Assembly: GCA_029215795.1 (NCBI GenBank)
Contig: JARDYH010000004.1
Span: forward strand, 213,382,517-213,446,516
Direction of reading: 5' to 3'
Source: Anniella stebbinsi
Lineage: Eukaryota; Chordata; Lepidosauria; Squamata; Anniellidae
DNA: 64,000 nt
In this document: positions 33,180 to 42,725 of the stretch, piece after piece
How the letters are laid out: each line of letters opens with the position of its first letter
Numbering within the stretch: position 1 is the first letter of the stretch
Notes under the pieces: generated by a model
The model's database searches: none
Told to the model about the DNA's origin: nothing
The model's input: the letters and a program-made list of their open reading frames with translations, nothing else
Made by a program: the position numbers and the translations under genes

Positions 33180-33595
33180 CCTTTGATATAATCATACCGT
33201 TATCTCAAATCAAGGGACTATGGTTAGTCGCTTCCAAACAAACCAGGATTCGGCAGCCAAATTTAAACAATGGCTTCATGTCCTGTCTTGTCTGGAAGTC
33301 ATAAACTATAGTTTCTCAGTTCAGATGTAATGGGAAGATATGGTTAATTTCAGCATCCTGGCTTGTTGGCTTGTTTGCGCATAGAGAAGCAAAGCAGGAG
33401 CAAAGGGCTACATGTACAAAGCTTGTGCACATCTTGGTTTATTAAGGCAAGAGTTGACTATCTCAACTGGGATGATGAGACTTTCTTTGGATTAAACATG
33501 CAGAAGATTGTGCTGTCAGTGAGTTACTTTTAACCTAGTAGTTGTCATTGTCAATGGTTGCCATACTTATTTTGAAGTAAGACTTCTTTAAAAAT
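33180..33595. repeat. Degenerate AAACCATAGTTT-type foldback repeat and flank
   Basis: GACTATGGTTAGTCGC, CATAAACTATAGTTTCTC and ATATGGTTAATTTC blocks within 33220-33360 place it in the foldback group also seen at 16.9, 27.8, 42.6 and 43.6 kb. The rest of the interval is unannotated. Confidence 0.4.
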
Positions 33596-33601
33596 CACCA
33601 G

Positions 33602-33732
33602 GGCTAGATCTACATCAAGCAGGATATGACACTTTGAAAACAGTTGGAAAACTGTATATGGCATGTGTCTTGGGCTCCAACAGTTGTCACCACTGTTATT
33701 AACCATTTTAAAGCAGTAGTGTAGATCCTGCC
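33602..33732 (+). mobile_element. 131-bp TIR element with 3-bp target duplication
   Basis: Ends GGCTAGATCTACAT and GTGTAGATCCTGCC are imperfect inverted repeats. CAG sits on both sides (33599-33601, 33733-33735). The body contains CATGTGTCTTGGGCTCCAAC and CAGTTGTCA, also found inside the SINE at 794-873. A 3-bp duplication is compatible with PIF/Harbinger-type elements, but the family is not certain. Confidence 0.7.
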
Positions 33733-33739
33733 CAGGACT

Positions 33740-34915
33740 GCAATCGGTTTTTGCCAGGCTGAAATATTTAAACCTGGAACAGCATTAGAGATTATTATTT
33801 ATTCCAGACTCTGCTATGCAAAATTTACTTGAAGCTAAAGATATACCATTATCTTATACACATAAGAACAATTTATTATACCGCTGGCTAATTTTCCATC
33901 TATGGGAAAATACTTGTAGAGATACTGAAGATTTTAATAATCAATATGCCATCCACATCCATGCATTTCAAATTTACACAGCCAGAAATTAAAAACAGTA
34001 CAATATTGCAAAGAGACAAGTGTCAAAATCAATTATAAACTTCAGTTTCTTCGCTGTTCCACTGTCATGGGAGTTGTTGTTTCCAAAGGAAATCATGGCA
34101 AATGGAACCAACCACTTTCAATTATTCTACATGAATAAAAACTACAATAAATACCGCAGTTCATTATGTGTAAAATCACATTTTGCCAAGTGGGAATTTT
34201 ACAAGTGCTTAGTTTTGTGTATTTGATCAATCTACTCATACATTCAGAATCATTTTAGACACTTGAATTTCTGAATGTTCAATTAATTACTTTCGGAAAT
34301 TGCTTTATATATGGAAATTGTAAAAAGACTATCAATAGTAGGGTTGAGCTGAATTGTCACCCCACGTCAATGCCCTGTTAGGGGAGGCATTTTGTCAATT
34401 CTTGGGCTAGTGGTGCAAACATGGAAAAATGTAGGGCAAATCTACCAGCAGTGGCAATTGGGATCCCATTGCTATTGGGCACCTGTTTTCCCATAAGGCA
34501 CCAGAGAGAAGGCAGGAAGCATTGTTCTCATTCTGGTGGTACCCTGTGATGACATGGCATGGTCATGACGCAAACTCAGAATTAGAATAATGCTTCCTGA
34601 CCTGACTTTGGAGCCTTGTGAGCTAGTAGCATCCTTTGCAGTATTGGGTACAAATGAAAATTTGGTATAATCTATCAGGCTTGAACTAAAAACTTGTGGG
34701 ACTCATGGCAAAACTATCTATGAGATGGCAAAGCAGTTTGGAACTGGCTATCCAAAGGAGCTGAGGAGGTCATCTCACTGACAGAATTTATGCCCGCAAA
34801 TTGTTGAGGGAATATTTCAGGTGTGATCATACCAATAGCTAAAATGAATTATTCTCGATTGATTGATTGTAACCCTATTGCTCAAGATTTCATTCCTCTA
34901 TTTTATGGAAGATAG
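33740..34915. other. Unannotated stretch
   Basis: No gene or classified repeat is recognised. AT-rich, with no long frame. Confidence 0.4.
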
Positions 34916-34919
34916 AACT

Positions 34920-35330
34920 GTCTGTGATGCGAAACTGACAGATGTTTAAATCAGAGAAGTTAAAGAGTTATATTCATCTTTGGCCGAAACTGCAGCAGGC
35001 TTCCGGCCCTGTCTTTAAGCAACTGTTGTTGCTTAGTTTACATTTCATCAATCAGCAGTTTTAATCGTGTAATCAAGAGAAAATATATCTTGACAGCCTT
35101 TTGACCATGTTTGAGAGTAACCTTTGATTTGACCAGCCCTCATGCCCACCCCCTTAGAAATACGAAGTGTGCATATTCTTGACATGTATAAAACCATGTG
35201 CCGTGTTTCAGTATGCCAGTCAAAACTTCCCTTTCTGGCTCCATCGGCCGATGAATTCTATTAAAGCTTCTTCTTTGGACTGAATTGTATGTGAGTATTC
35301 ATTGGTCTCCACTGCAAACCGAGTTAAGTT
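34920..35330 (+). mobile_element. Possible retroelement solo LTR, plus orientation
   Basis: A TATA box (CATGTATAAAACC, about 35184-35196) is followed within 80 bases by an ATTAAA-type signal (TCTATTAAAGC, about 35258-35268) and then GTGAGTATTCATTGGTCTCC. Such tight TATA-to-polyA spacing is typical of endogenous retrovirus-like LTRs. No gag, pol or env is present, and TG/CA ends and flanking duplications were not confirmed. Confidence 0.45.
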
Positions 35331-36029
35331 GCTTGCATGAATCTAACTCCATTGAGTTAGTGGGTGGGTGGTCACCAATCTAGGGGAGGGAACCCCCCCC
35401 TTCCTAGGGTTATCCCTAGACTACATATAGTCTAGGGCAGTTATTGTATCAATGCATAGAAGAGAATTAGAGAGAAGATCTTTCTTATAAGAGATCTCTA
35501 ACAATTAAGTGACCCCTTTCTCATAAGAGGGAGTCACCAGACCACCCAGGAGGGCTCAAATTCCCACCACACAAATACACTTGTATATTTTGTATTTATA
35601 AAAACCACTTAGAGTAACTCTAGATGAGGTGTGTGTGTGTGTATGTGTTTGTCTGTGCTTTCACCCTGTCTCATTCACATAATTTTACCAGGAACAGACA
35701 GACTCATAGCTCGCCCATGTTTTCACACCATCTTTTATTCTTACCACACAGAACATCCAATGGGAAAAGACAAAACAGTCACAAAATACCTTCTGAATAT
35801 AAGCACTAGGACCCAACCATCTGGAAGCATTAAGCTGTCTGCTATTAAGCTTCGAATGCACTCTCAGAATAATAAAACGGTCATCAAGAAATTCAATCAC
35901 AAAAAATCAGGCAGAATGTAAAATCTAGGCTAGCAACAAACAGTGTCAGAAGACTTTAAGAACACTCAGGACAATATTGACCAGCACAATGAACCTATTT
36001 TGAATTGGCACTTCAGGGGCCAAAGAATT

Positions 36030-36257
36030 GGCACCAAACAAATGTTTCTAAGAAGAGTATTTCTTAGATAAAGTGCCACCACAGAAAAGCCCCTATCCCC
36101 TGTCACCATCCACTTAGCCTCTGAAGGCAGTCATATGTGGAACAGAGTTGATTTTGAAGAATGGTTGGGGTTGTACAAGAGAAGGTGGTCCTTCAGAAAT
36201 ATTGACCCCAGGATGTTTTCAGCTTTATAGGGCAAAAACGGCACGCACAACACACAT

Positions 36258-36317
<60 letters not shown>

Positions 36318-36500
36318 GCACCTACAAAGAAAAAAAAAAACACAACTAGAAACCAGTAAAGATCTTTCAAAATGGTGAAATATGTTCAGATTAGCAAACC
36401 CAAGTTGTTAACCAAGCCACCGTATTCCAGGCCAACTGATGTTTCCAATGGTCTTCAAACATATATAACATGTTACAGCAGTATTTTGCCAGCACCGGTA
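36030..36500 (-). mobile_element. L2-like LINE fragment, old copy
   Basis: On the plus strand AGTGCCACCACAGAAAAGCC, CTGTCACCATCCACTTAGCC, GGTGGTCCTTCAGAAATATT and AGCTTTATAGGGCAAAAACG match in order the complement of the L2 C-terminal region, paralleling 48230-48420. After a CA/TA microsatellite it continues with AACTAGAAACCAGTAAAG, the counterpart of the CGGAAACTAATTGGCAGCC block. Too decayed to give a frame. Confidence 0.6.
36250..36315. repeat. (CA)n(TA)n microsatellite
   Basis: A CACACA tract passes into 25 or more TA units, interrupting the old L2-like fragment. Likely unstable. Confidence 0.97.
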
Positions 36501-36509
36501 TTTAACCAG

Positions 36510-37380
36510 TGGTCTAGTTTGTACTGCTTCATTGGTTGCTGTTTTCTTAATTGTTCTTTTGGTTGTCATGGTCTACGAGTTGCACATTGCCTTAGGTGCC
36601 TTTCAAGTAGGAAGCTAATTAATACACTTTCTAAATGAATCAATATTTTCTAGACTAAGTACACCACTGCTGGGTCATCATTGCAGCTTCCTTTGACCAT
36701 AAAAATCTTCCTAATGTTACCTAAACAAATCCCCCTTCTGTAGAACTCAGCCAGAATCGCAGGTTCTGATGATAGTGCTACACTCTTTTTTTTCTCTCTG
36801 ACACACCAGAATCAAATGTAAGCAGAGATTACAGTAAATGAACACTTCATTCACAATTCTGAAGTAGCATCACAGTGCCTTCAAAAGTCTAAACGGCTAT
36901 AAAAATGATGAACTTTTTTGACAGCTGGGCACAATAAGCTCAATTCTAACATCGCTAACACTACAATGTTAAAAAGTTCATCCATGAAATATTAAAAACC
37001 TTCGTGTTTATATTCACATCAATGTCAAAGTTTCTGAATGCAACCTCACTCACTCACCCACTGCCACCACCACCCTCAAAAAACCATCAAGAACTGGCTT
37101 AACGGTGCATCCTGTACGTTTAGAATACTTTTTCAACCTGCTAACTTTTTAAGCCTTAACTTCTGCAGCTATAGTCCAACAAGGGTATTAAAGGTAATCT
37201 GGCTTCGTCTACCTGGAAATATGGATGTCAGAGAAATGCACAATGGATTCCAATGAGTTCAGATTTCTCTGAATCCAATCTACGGATTCCACAGGAGACT
37301 GGCTTCTTCCAAATCATGCAGATTCTGCAAATATGCGGATCAGTTTTTCACGGTATGGCGGGGGGGGTGTCTGCATTAAC
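36510..37380. other. Unannotated stretch
   Basis: No gene or classified repeat is recognised. A 9-G run lies at 37361-37368. Confidence 0.4.
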
Positions 37381-37389
37381 TCGCAGGTG

Positions 37390-37423
37390 CACATTAGCAC
37401 TAATGTACATTAATGCTAATGTG
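37390..37423. repeat. 34-bp imperfect palindrome
   Basis: CACATTAGCACTAATGT is followed by ACATTAATGCTAATGTG, complementary with a single mismatched pair. It is a potential cruciform, and extra flanking ATTAG copies suggest a CATTAG-type short repeat. Confidence 0.85.
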
Positions 37424-37630
37424 AATTAGTGACAGACTGAAATTCTAGTTAAAAAAAAAGAATCTGATTGCATGAATAAGCGGATGATGAAACAAAAGAT
37501 GCCTGATAATCGGTGAATGAAATGGATTTAACAAAATCCATAACTCCTACTTTGAAATGTCACAACACTAGGTATTTCACAGAATGATAGATTCTCGATT
37601 GTATGGTAACTACTTAAAATACAATAGGAG

Positions 37631-37851
37631 CGTCATCAGATGAGTGTTTTAGCGCACGCTCGCTACTGTCCATCTACGGATGTTCGTGTGCCTTTTAGAC
37701 AATGACGTCCGCCTCCTGCACACCTCCTGCTCCTTCCGCTCGTTTTTCTGTTCCAAAACAGACCCCTCTTAATCCGTCTTTTTTTTTAAAAAAAAAAATG
37801 GAATGTGCTGCCATTTCCTTCTGTGTGCAGGAAAAGCAGCGCGATAAAAAT
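37631..37851 (+). repeat. Dispersed repeat X, left half of a split copy
   Basis: It matches the uninterrupted copy at 9971-10240 up to the GATAAAAA target. The right half resumes at 39663 after the long hAT-like element, with TGCCCCCTGAATGGGCCACA. The 8-bp duplication ATAAAAAT is shared by both edges. Confidence 0.75.
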
Positions 37852-39662
37852 TAGGGGTGTGCACGGACCCCCCGGATCGGATCGGGACCCGGATCGGGAC
37901 CTCCAATTTTGTCCCGGACCGGTTCGGACAAAATCGGAGGCCCCCCGGACCGGATCGAGTCCGATCCCGACCCAAAAATCGTACATTTTTGGATCGGCCG
38001 CCATTTTTTCCCCCATAGACTTGCATTGCAATGCAAGTCTATGAGGAAAAAATGGCGGCGGGTGGGTAAGGGGGGGCCTAACTCCCTCCCCCCCCCGGGG
38101 CCGTCCGCTGTGGACGGCCCCGGCAGGTAAACCCCCTCCCCCGCGCTCCCTACCTCCCCTGGGGCCGCCCGCTTCCATCCGCTGGCGCCCGCGGGCGCCA
38201 GCGGATAGAAGCGGACGGCTCCGGGGGGGGGGGTAAGCCCCCTTCCCCGCCACTGCTTACCTTCTCGGCCCGTCCGGCGCCGGCGGCTACTACCAGCGGG
38301 CTCCGCGGCCTACTCTCGAGTAGCGCGCCGGGTGATGACATCACCCGGCGCGCCATCCTAGAGCAGGCCGCGGAGCCTGCTGGGAGTAGTAGGCGCCGGC
38401 GCCGGACGGGAGCCGCCGGGCCGGAAAGGTAAGGGCCCCCCTCCCCCCTCCCCCCTCCGCGCGCCCCCTCCTCCCCTCCACGCACCCCCTCCTTACCTTT
38501 CCGGCCCGGCGGCTCCCGTCCGGCGCCGGCGCCTACTACTTCCAGCAGGCTCCGCGACCTGCTCTAGAGTAGCGCGCCGGGTGATGACATCACCCGGCGC
38601 GCCATCCTAGAGCAGGCCGCGGAGCCTGCTGGGAGTAGTAGGCGCCGGCGCCGGACGGGAGCCGCCGGGCCGGGCAGGTAAGGGCCCCCCTCCCCCCTCC
38701 GCGCGCCCCCTCCTCCCCTCCACGCACCCCCTCCTTACCTTTCCGGCCCGGCGGCTCCCGTCCGGCGCCGGCGCCTACTACTTCCAGCAGGCTCCGCGGC
38801 CTGCTCTAGAGTAGCGCGCCGGGTGATGACATCACCCGGCGCGCCATCCTAGAGCAGGCCGCGGAGCCTGCTGGGAGTAGTAGGCGCCGGCGCCGGACGG
38901 GAGCCGCCGGGCCGGAAAGGTAAGGGCCCCCTCCCCCCTCCGCGCGCCCCCTCCTCCCCTCCACGCACCCCCTCCTTACCTTTCCGGCCCGGCGGCTCCC
39001 GTCCGGCGCCGGCGCCTACTACTTCCAGCAGGCTCCGCGGCCTGCTCTAGAGTAGCGCGCCGGGTGATGACATCACCCGGCGCGCCATCCTAGAGCAGGC
39101 CGCGGAGCCTGCTGGGAGTAGTAGGCGCCGGCGCCGGACGGGAGCCGCCGGGCCGGAAAGGTAAGGGCCCCCCTCCCCCCTCCGCGCGCCCCCTCCTCCC
39201 CTCCACGCACCCCCTCCTTACCTTTCTGGCCCGGCGGCTCCCGTCCGGCGCCGGCGCCTACTACTTCCAGCAGGCTCCGCGGCCTGCTCTAGAGTAGCGC
39301 GCCGGGTGATGACATCACCCGGCGCGCCACCCTAGAGCAGGCCGCGGAGCCTGCTAGTAGTAGTAGGCGCCGGCGCCGGACGGGAGCCACCGGGCCGAGA
39401 AGGTAAGTGCCCCCCTCCTCCCCCCCCCCGCTGTCCACTTTCATCGGCGGGCGCCCGCTGGCGCCCGCCAATGGAAGCGGCGGTGGGCGCCAGTGGGCGC
39501 CCGCCGATCCGCCGATCCGCCGAACCGGTTCGGAGCTTTTTCGGACCGGTTCGGATTGGATCGGCCGATCCAGCTGCGGGATCGGAAATCGGATAATTTA
39601 TCCGATTTCCCACTGGACCGGACTCGGATCGTGGATCGGGTCCGATCCAGTGCACATCCCTA
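37852..39662 (-). mobile_element. Long GC-rich hAT-like element, 5-unit copy (1811 bp)
   Basis: Termini TAGGGGTGTGCAC and GTGCACATCCCTA are flanked by perfect 8-bp duplications ATAAAAAT (37844-37851, 39663-39670). It is the reverse complement of the 31848-33167 element; about 160 bases of its right end differ from that copy's left end at only a few positions, so both are recent. Five palindromic units are centred near 38337, 38586, 38829, 39070 and 39311. The size excess of 491 bp equals two units. It is non-autonomous, with no transposase. Confidence 0.95.
38245..39410. repeat. Five ~242-bp GC-rich palindromic tandem units
   Basis: Centres read GGGTGATGACATCACCC, spaced about 249, 243, 241 and 241 bases. 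Each has near-symmetric arms (CTGCTCTAGAGTAGCGCGCC, GCGGAGCCTGCTGG, GTAGTAGGCGCCGGCGCCGG) and is separated by C-rich linkers (CCCCTCCCCCCTCCGCGCG). GGTAAG motifs face outward from each unit on both strands. The array is rich in CpG, unlike the rest of the window. Confidence 0.95.
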
Positions 39663-39715
39663 ATAAAAATGCCCCCTGAATGGGCCACATGGTCATTGCT
39701 GCTTCCTCTTTCCCT
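39663..39715 (+). repeat. Dispersed repeat X, right half of the split copy
   Basis: It begins with the target duplication ATAAAAAT and carries GAATGGGCCACATGG and TTGCTGCTTCCTCTTTCC, corresponding to 10195-10240 in the unbroken copy. Confidence 0.75.
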
Positions 39716-39795
39716 CCCCATTTAAAGAGATTGTCGCTAATGTGGGACAGCAGAAGGAGGCCATAGAGACTGTAGGAGGCCATAGAGACTGTAGG

Positions 39796-40380
39796 TAGGG
39801 TGACCATATTTTGGAAACCAAAAAGGAGAACAACATCGTCGGCCCCCAAGGGGCGCCCCAGCAACATGTCCGCCCTCAGGGGGCATGTCTAGCACCAAGG
39901 GGGTGTGCCCAGTGGAACATAGCCTTGGCCACATGTCTGATTTTACAGCACACAATTAAGACAAATTTGTTCTACTTAACATCTTAATGTTAAAATCACT
40001 GAAATAACAAGTGAGACATCCAATGTATCTGAACTTAATTTCACTCACTGCTACTTTTTGTAGCTTTTGCTGTACTTTGTTGCTATACACTGTGTGATAC
40101 ATTATCCCCTTCCCACAAATATCTCTTCTGATTACATCCTTACTGCACTGCAAGCTGCTGCTTAACAGGGCTTGCTGCCGATCAGCTAGCTGACTTTTTT
40201 ATTTTTGTATCATTTTTAAAGTTCAATTTTGTTTTGAAACTTGCTAAAAATCAACAGATGAACAGATTTGCTTGAAACTTAGCATGGCTAAAGCCCTACT
40301 TAAGAGATATCATGATGCCAAGTTTCATTTCCTTATCTTGAAAAATGTTTTTTTTTTTAAAAAAAATGTTAAAACCATAA
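39796..40380 (+). mobile_element. hAT-like element, left terminus and body
   Basis: The left end TAGGGTGACCATATTTTGG is of the TAGGGTGACCA type. It is followed by CCCCAAGGGGCGCCCC-rich DNA, then an AT-rich body with AACAGATGAACAGATTTGC and GAAACTTAGCATGGC. No matching right terminus was found before the tandem array at 40385, so it may extend further or be truncated. Confidence 0.45.
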
Positions 40381-40384
40381 AACA

Positions 40385-40880
40385 GCCTTATTGTCTCTGT
40401 CCCACCAGAGGCATCAGGCATCAGAATGTGGTTTTCGTGGCTGTTTCCTGACTTATTGTCTCTGTCCCACTTAGTAATGTGTGACTGTTGGGTTGGGTTG
40501 AGTTGGCTCACTTGGAAGTTGCCGTTCTGGCCTGTTTTGCGCAATATGGACTATGGCCTGGAACGGGCATCGGAATGTGTTTTTTGTGGCATTTTCCTGG
40601 CTTATTGTATCTGTCCCACCTAGTAATGTGTGACTGTTGAGTTGGCTCACTTGGAAGCTGCCGTTCCGGCCTGTTTTGCACAATATGGACTATGGCCCGG
40701 AACAGGCATCGCAATGTGGTTTTCGTGGCTGTTTCCTGGCTTATTGTCTCTGTCCCACCTAGTAATGTGTGACTGTTGAGTTGGGTTGAGTTGGCTCACT
40801 TGGAAGTTGCCCTTCTGGCCTGTTTTGCGCAATATGGACTATGGCCCAGAACAGGTATCGGAACGTGGTTTGCCTGGCTT
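40385..40880. repeat. Tandem array of ~145-bp units
   Basis: Repeated blocks TATTGTCTCTGTCCCAC (about 40390, 40454, 40602, 40742), TAGTAATGTGTGACTGTTG, GAGTTGGCTCACTTGGAAG and CCTGTTTTGCGCAATATGG occur in the same order, with three units nearly complete and a partial first one. Minus-strand frames made of this repeat (RPERQLPSEPTQ-like) are artefacts. Confidence 0.92.
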
Positions 40881-40949
40881 TTTTCTGGTGTATTCTATCT
40901 GAATACACCAGAAATCTGCAGCCTGTGATCTAGGGAATGTTTTGAATCT

Positions 40950-41250
40950 GCAACCTGATCTGATGGGTGTTTACTCTAAAGTAAGCCTCCACCCAAATTG
41001 AGATTTCCTTCCACTGGAGTGGCCTGGGGGAAGAGAACTCCGGGGTGGGAGGGCACAAGAAGCTGTAAATCCAGGAAGTAAAAGCTGCAGAAACGGACTA
41101 GGGAAAGCAGCAATCTAAAATTCCTGCTTTGATGAGCAAACTAATCTGATGGGTGTTTGTTTACTCTGAAGCAAGTATTCACCCAAATTGAGCCTGGGGG
41201 AATGAAAACTGCAGGGGATGAGAACGGAGTGGGCTGGCACAAGTGTAGTT
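40950..41250. repeat. Two ~180-bp direct repeats
   Basis: Blocks ATCTGATGGGTGTTTACTCT, CACCCAAATTGAG, GCCTGGGGGAA and GGCACAAG occur at 40958-41055 and again at 41135-41242. They directly follow the 145-bp array, so the two may be parts of one satellite-like locus. Confidence 0.8.
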
Positions 41251-41286
41251 TCACAGCATTATCTCAAGTCAAGCAACATTTTTTTA

Positions 41287-41362
41287 TCATAGAATCATAG
41301 ATAGTAGAGTTGGAAGGGGCCTATAAGGCCATTGAGTCCAACCCCTGCTGAATGCAGGGATG
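41287..41362 (-). mobile_element. CR1 LINE 3' tip
   Basis: ATCATAGAATCATAGATAGT then GTTGGAAGGGGCCTATAAGG and GAGTCCAACCCCTGCTG on the plus strand are the last ~75 bases of CR1. The rest is truncated. Confidence 0.88.
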
Positions 41363-41434
41363 ATGATGATTATATTGTGCTGAAAATGCTGTTGTGTAAT
41401 GTCAAGTGAAAATACAATGCCCTGTAGGCAACAT

Positions 41435-41644
41435 TAGGCTGACCATATGAAAAGGAGGACAGAGCTCATGTAACTTTAACAGTTGTAGAGAAAAGGGAAT
41501 TTCAGCCAGTATCATTTGTATGCAATTTGTTCCTGGTGAAATTCCCTCTTCATCACTACAGTTAAAATTGCAGGGGCCCTGCCTTCTTTTGTATCTGGTC
41601 ACTCTAGTATAGAGCCCTGTCCTCCTTTTCATATGATCAGCCTA
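41435..41644. mobile_element. 210-bp hAT-like foldback element
   Basis: Ends TAGGCTGACCATATGAAAAG and its near-complement CTTTTCATATGATCAGCCTA. The left arm continues AACTTTAACAGTTGTAGAG and AATTTCAGCCAGTATC, shared with the 320-bp element at 21897. It is a shorter, internally deleted relative. No 8-bp duplication could be seen, so the flanks may have mutated. Confidence 0.8.
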
Positions 41645-41860
41645 TCTCTAACACCATGTTCTGATTCCTTCTTCAGTCACAATTCCATGAGTCTTCTGAG
41701 CTACCAACATACCCATTAGGTATTAGCATGTCTGCATTGATAGATTATTGAGTCATAATAGCGTGACTCATTCATATACTGAATTAATAGGTCCCGTAAG
41801 ACAAGATGTGTATCAGAGAAAAGTATTGGGCAGACCCTGTATTTGGTAAAGATATGGAAC

Positions 41861-42003
41861 AGCGTTCCCCCATCCTGCTACCCTCCAGATGTTTGAGATG
41901 ACAAGTCCCAGCATTCCTGATCATGGGACATACTGACTTGCAATGATGGGAGTTGTAGTCCAACACCTTTGGAGGGCACCAGGTTGGGGAAGGGCTGCTC
42001 TAA
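41861..42003. mobile_element. ~140-bp palindromic TIR element (CCCTCCAGATG family)
   Basis: The left side reads CTACCCTCCAGATGTTTGAG and CAAGTCCCAGCATTCCTG; the right reads GATGGGAGTTGTAGTCC, CACCTTTGGAGGGCACCAGG and TTGGGGAAGGGC, giving imperfect terminal inverted repeats. It is the best preserved member of the family seen at 500, 1205, 31345 and 58158. No target duplication was identified. Confidence 0.7.
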
Positions 42004-42534
42004 ACAAAAAAAAAGAGAAGTAGGTGGCCCTAAGTTGTTCGTCATCAGTTTTCTGCAACCCCACAGTCACCTCTGCATATCATATTCTCCATCCTGTCCT
42101 CATGGTTTATCTGCTTTGGGAGAATGAGAATTTCACTTGCACTTTCTGCCTCCTTAGGGAGGATGTGGCGTTAAGGCTTGGGAGCCTTAACTCCCAATTT
42201 CCCTGCTTTTTGGTGCTTGGTTGGAAACTGTAGAGCCTTAACGTTGGTTTTGTAAACTGTAAGGGTTTTTGTTTAATGAATATAGCTAGTGGTGGTAGAA
42301 TAGCTGCTTTATTTGACTTTCTTAAACAGGTCTTATTGTACTTTTAGAAGTTACAGTAAAACTTGAAAGCTTTTAGTACTCATAAAACAGCTAGTGGTGT
42401 AATTTCAAGCAACATAAAGCAGCAATAGATAATGAAGAAAGGACACTCTAGTTTGTTAGTTGGATTTCCTGCACACCCAGTCAACAGTGTGTATGCTGGA
42501 ATAGCACGCAAATCTAACACAATGACCTGTGAGA

Positions 42535-42725
42535 CACTGGCCACATTCAGATGCTGCAATAAACCATGGTTTAGTAGTGTGATGAGAAAAACCCAACCTT
42601 TAATTTCCATTTTTGCATAACAAGTTTGTTGCATTGACTGAACTGAGAAACTGTGATTAATATTAACTATGGTTTGCTTTTGAAACAACCCAACTTCAAA
42701 CCGCTATGGTTTCATGTTGTGTTCA
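42535..42725. repeat. Foldback repeat with AAACCATGGTTT modules
   Basis: CAATAAACCATGGTTTAG, AAACTGTGATTAATATTAAC, ACTATGGTTTGC and CAAACCGCTATGGTTTC alternate, and the edges have CTGGCCACATTCAGATG and GTTCAAACTGGGCC, which are roughly complementary. It is a clear member of the foldback group. Confidence 0.5.

Noticed and set aside
31768..33195. Several Arg/Gly/Pro-rich frames of 60-140 codons
   Set aside because: They arise from the CpG-rich palindromic array of the hAT-like element, occur in several registers and on both strands, and end with the element.
37769..38485. Frames of 85, 155 and 111 codons on the minus strand
   Set aside because: They are the same GC-rich array frames in the inverted copy; presence in both copies reflects repeat identity, not coding selection.
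40385..40880. CRISPR-like regular repeats
   Set aside because: Unit length of ~145 bp with no short repeat/spacer alternation, eukaryotic context, and no cas genes.
41435..41644. 8-bp target duplication for the 210-bp foldback element
   Set aside because: Left flank GGCAACAT and right flank TCTCTAAC do not match; I list the element on its termini alone.
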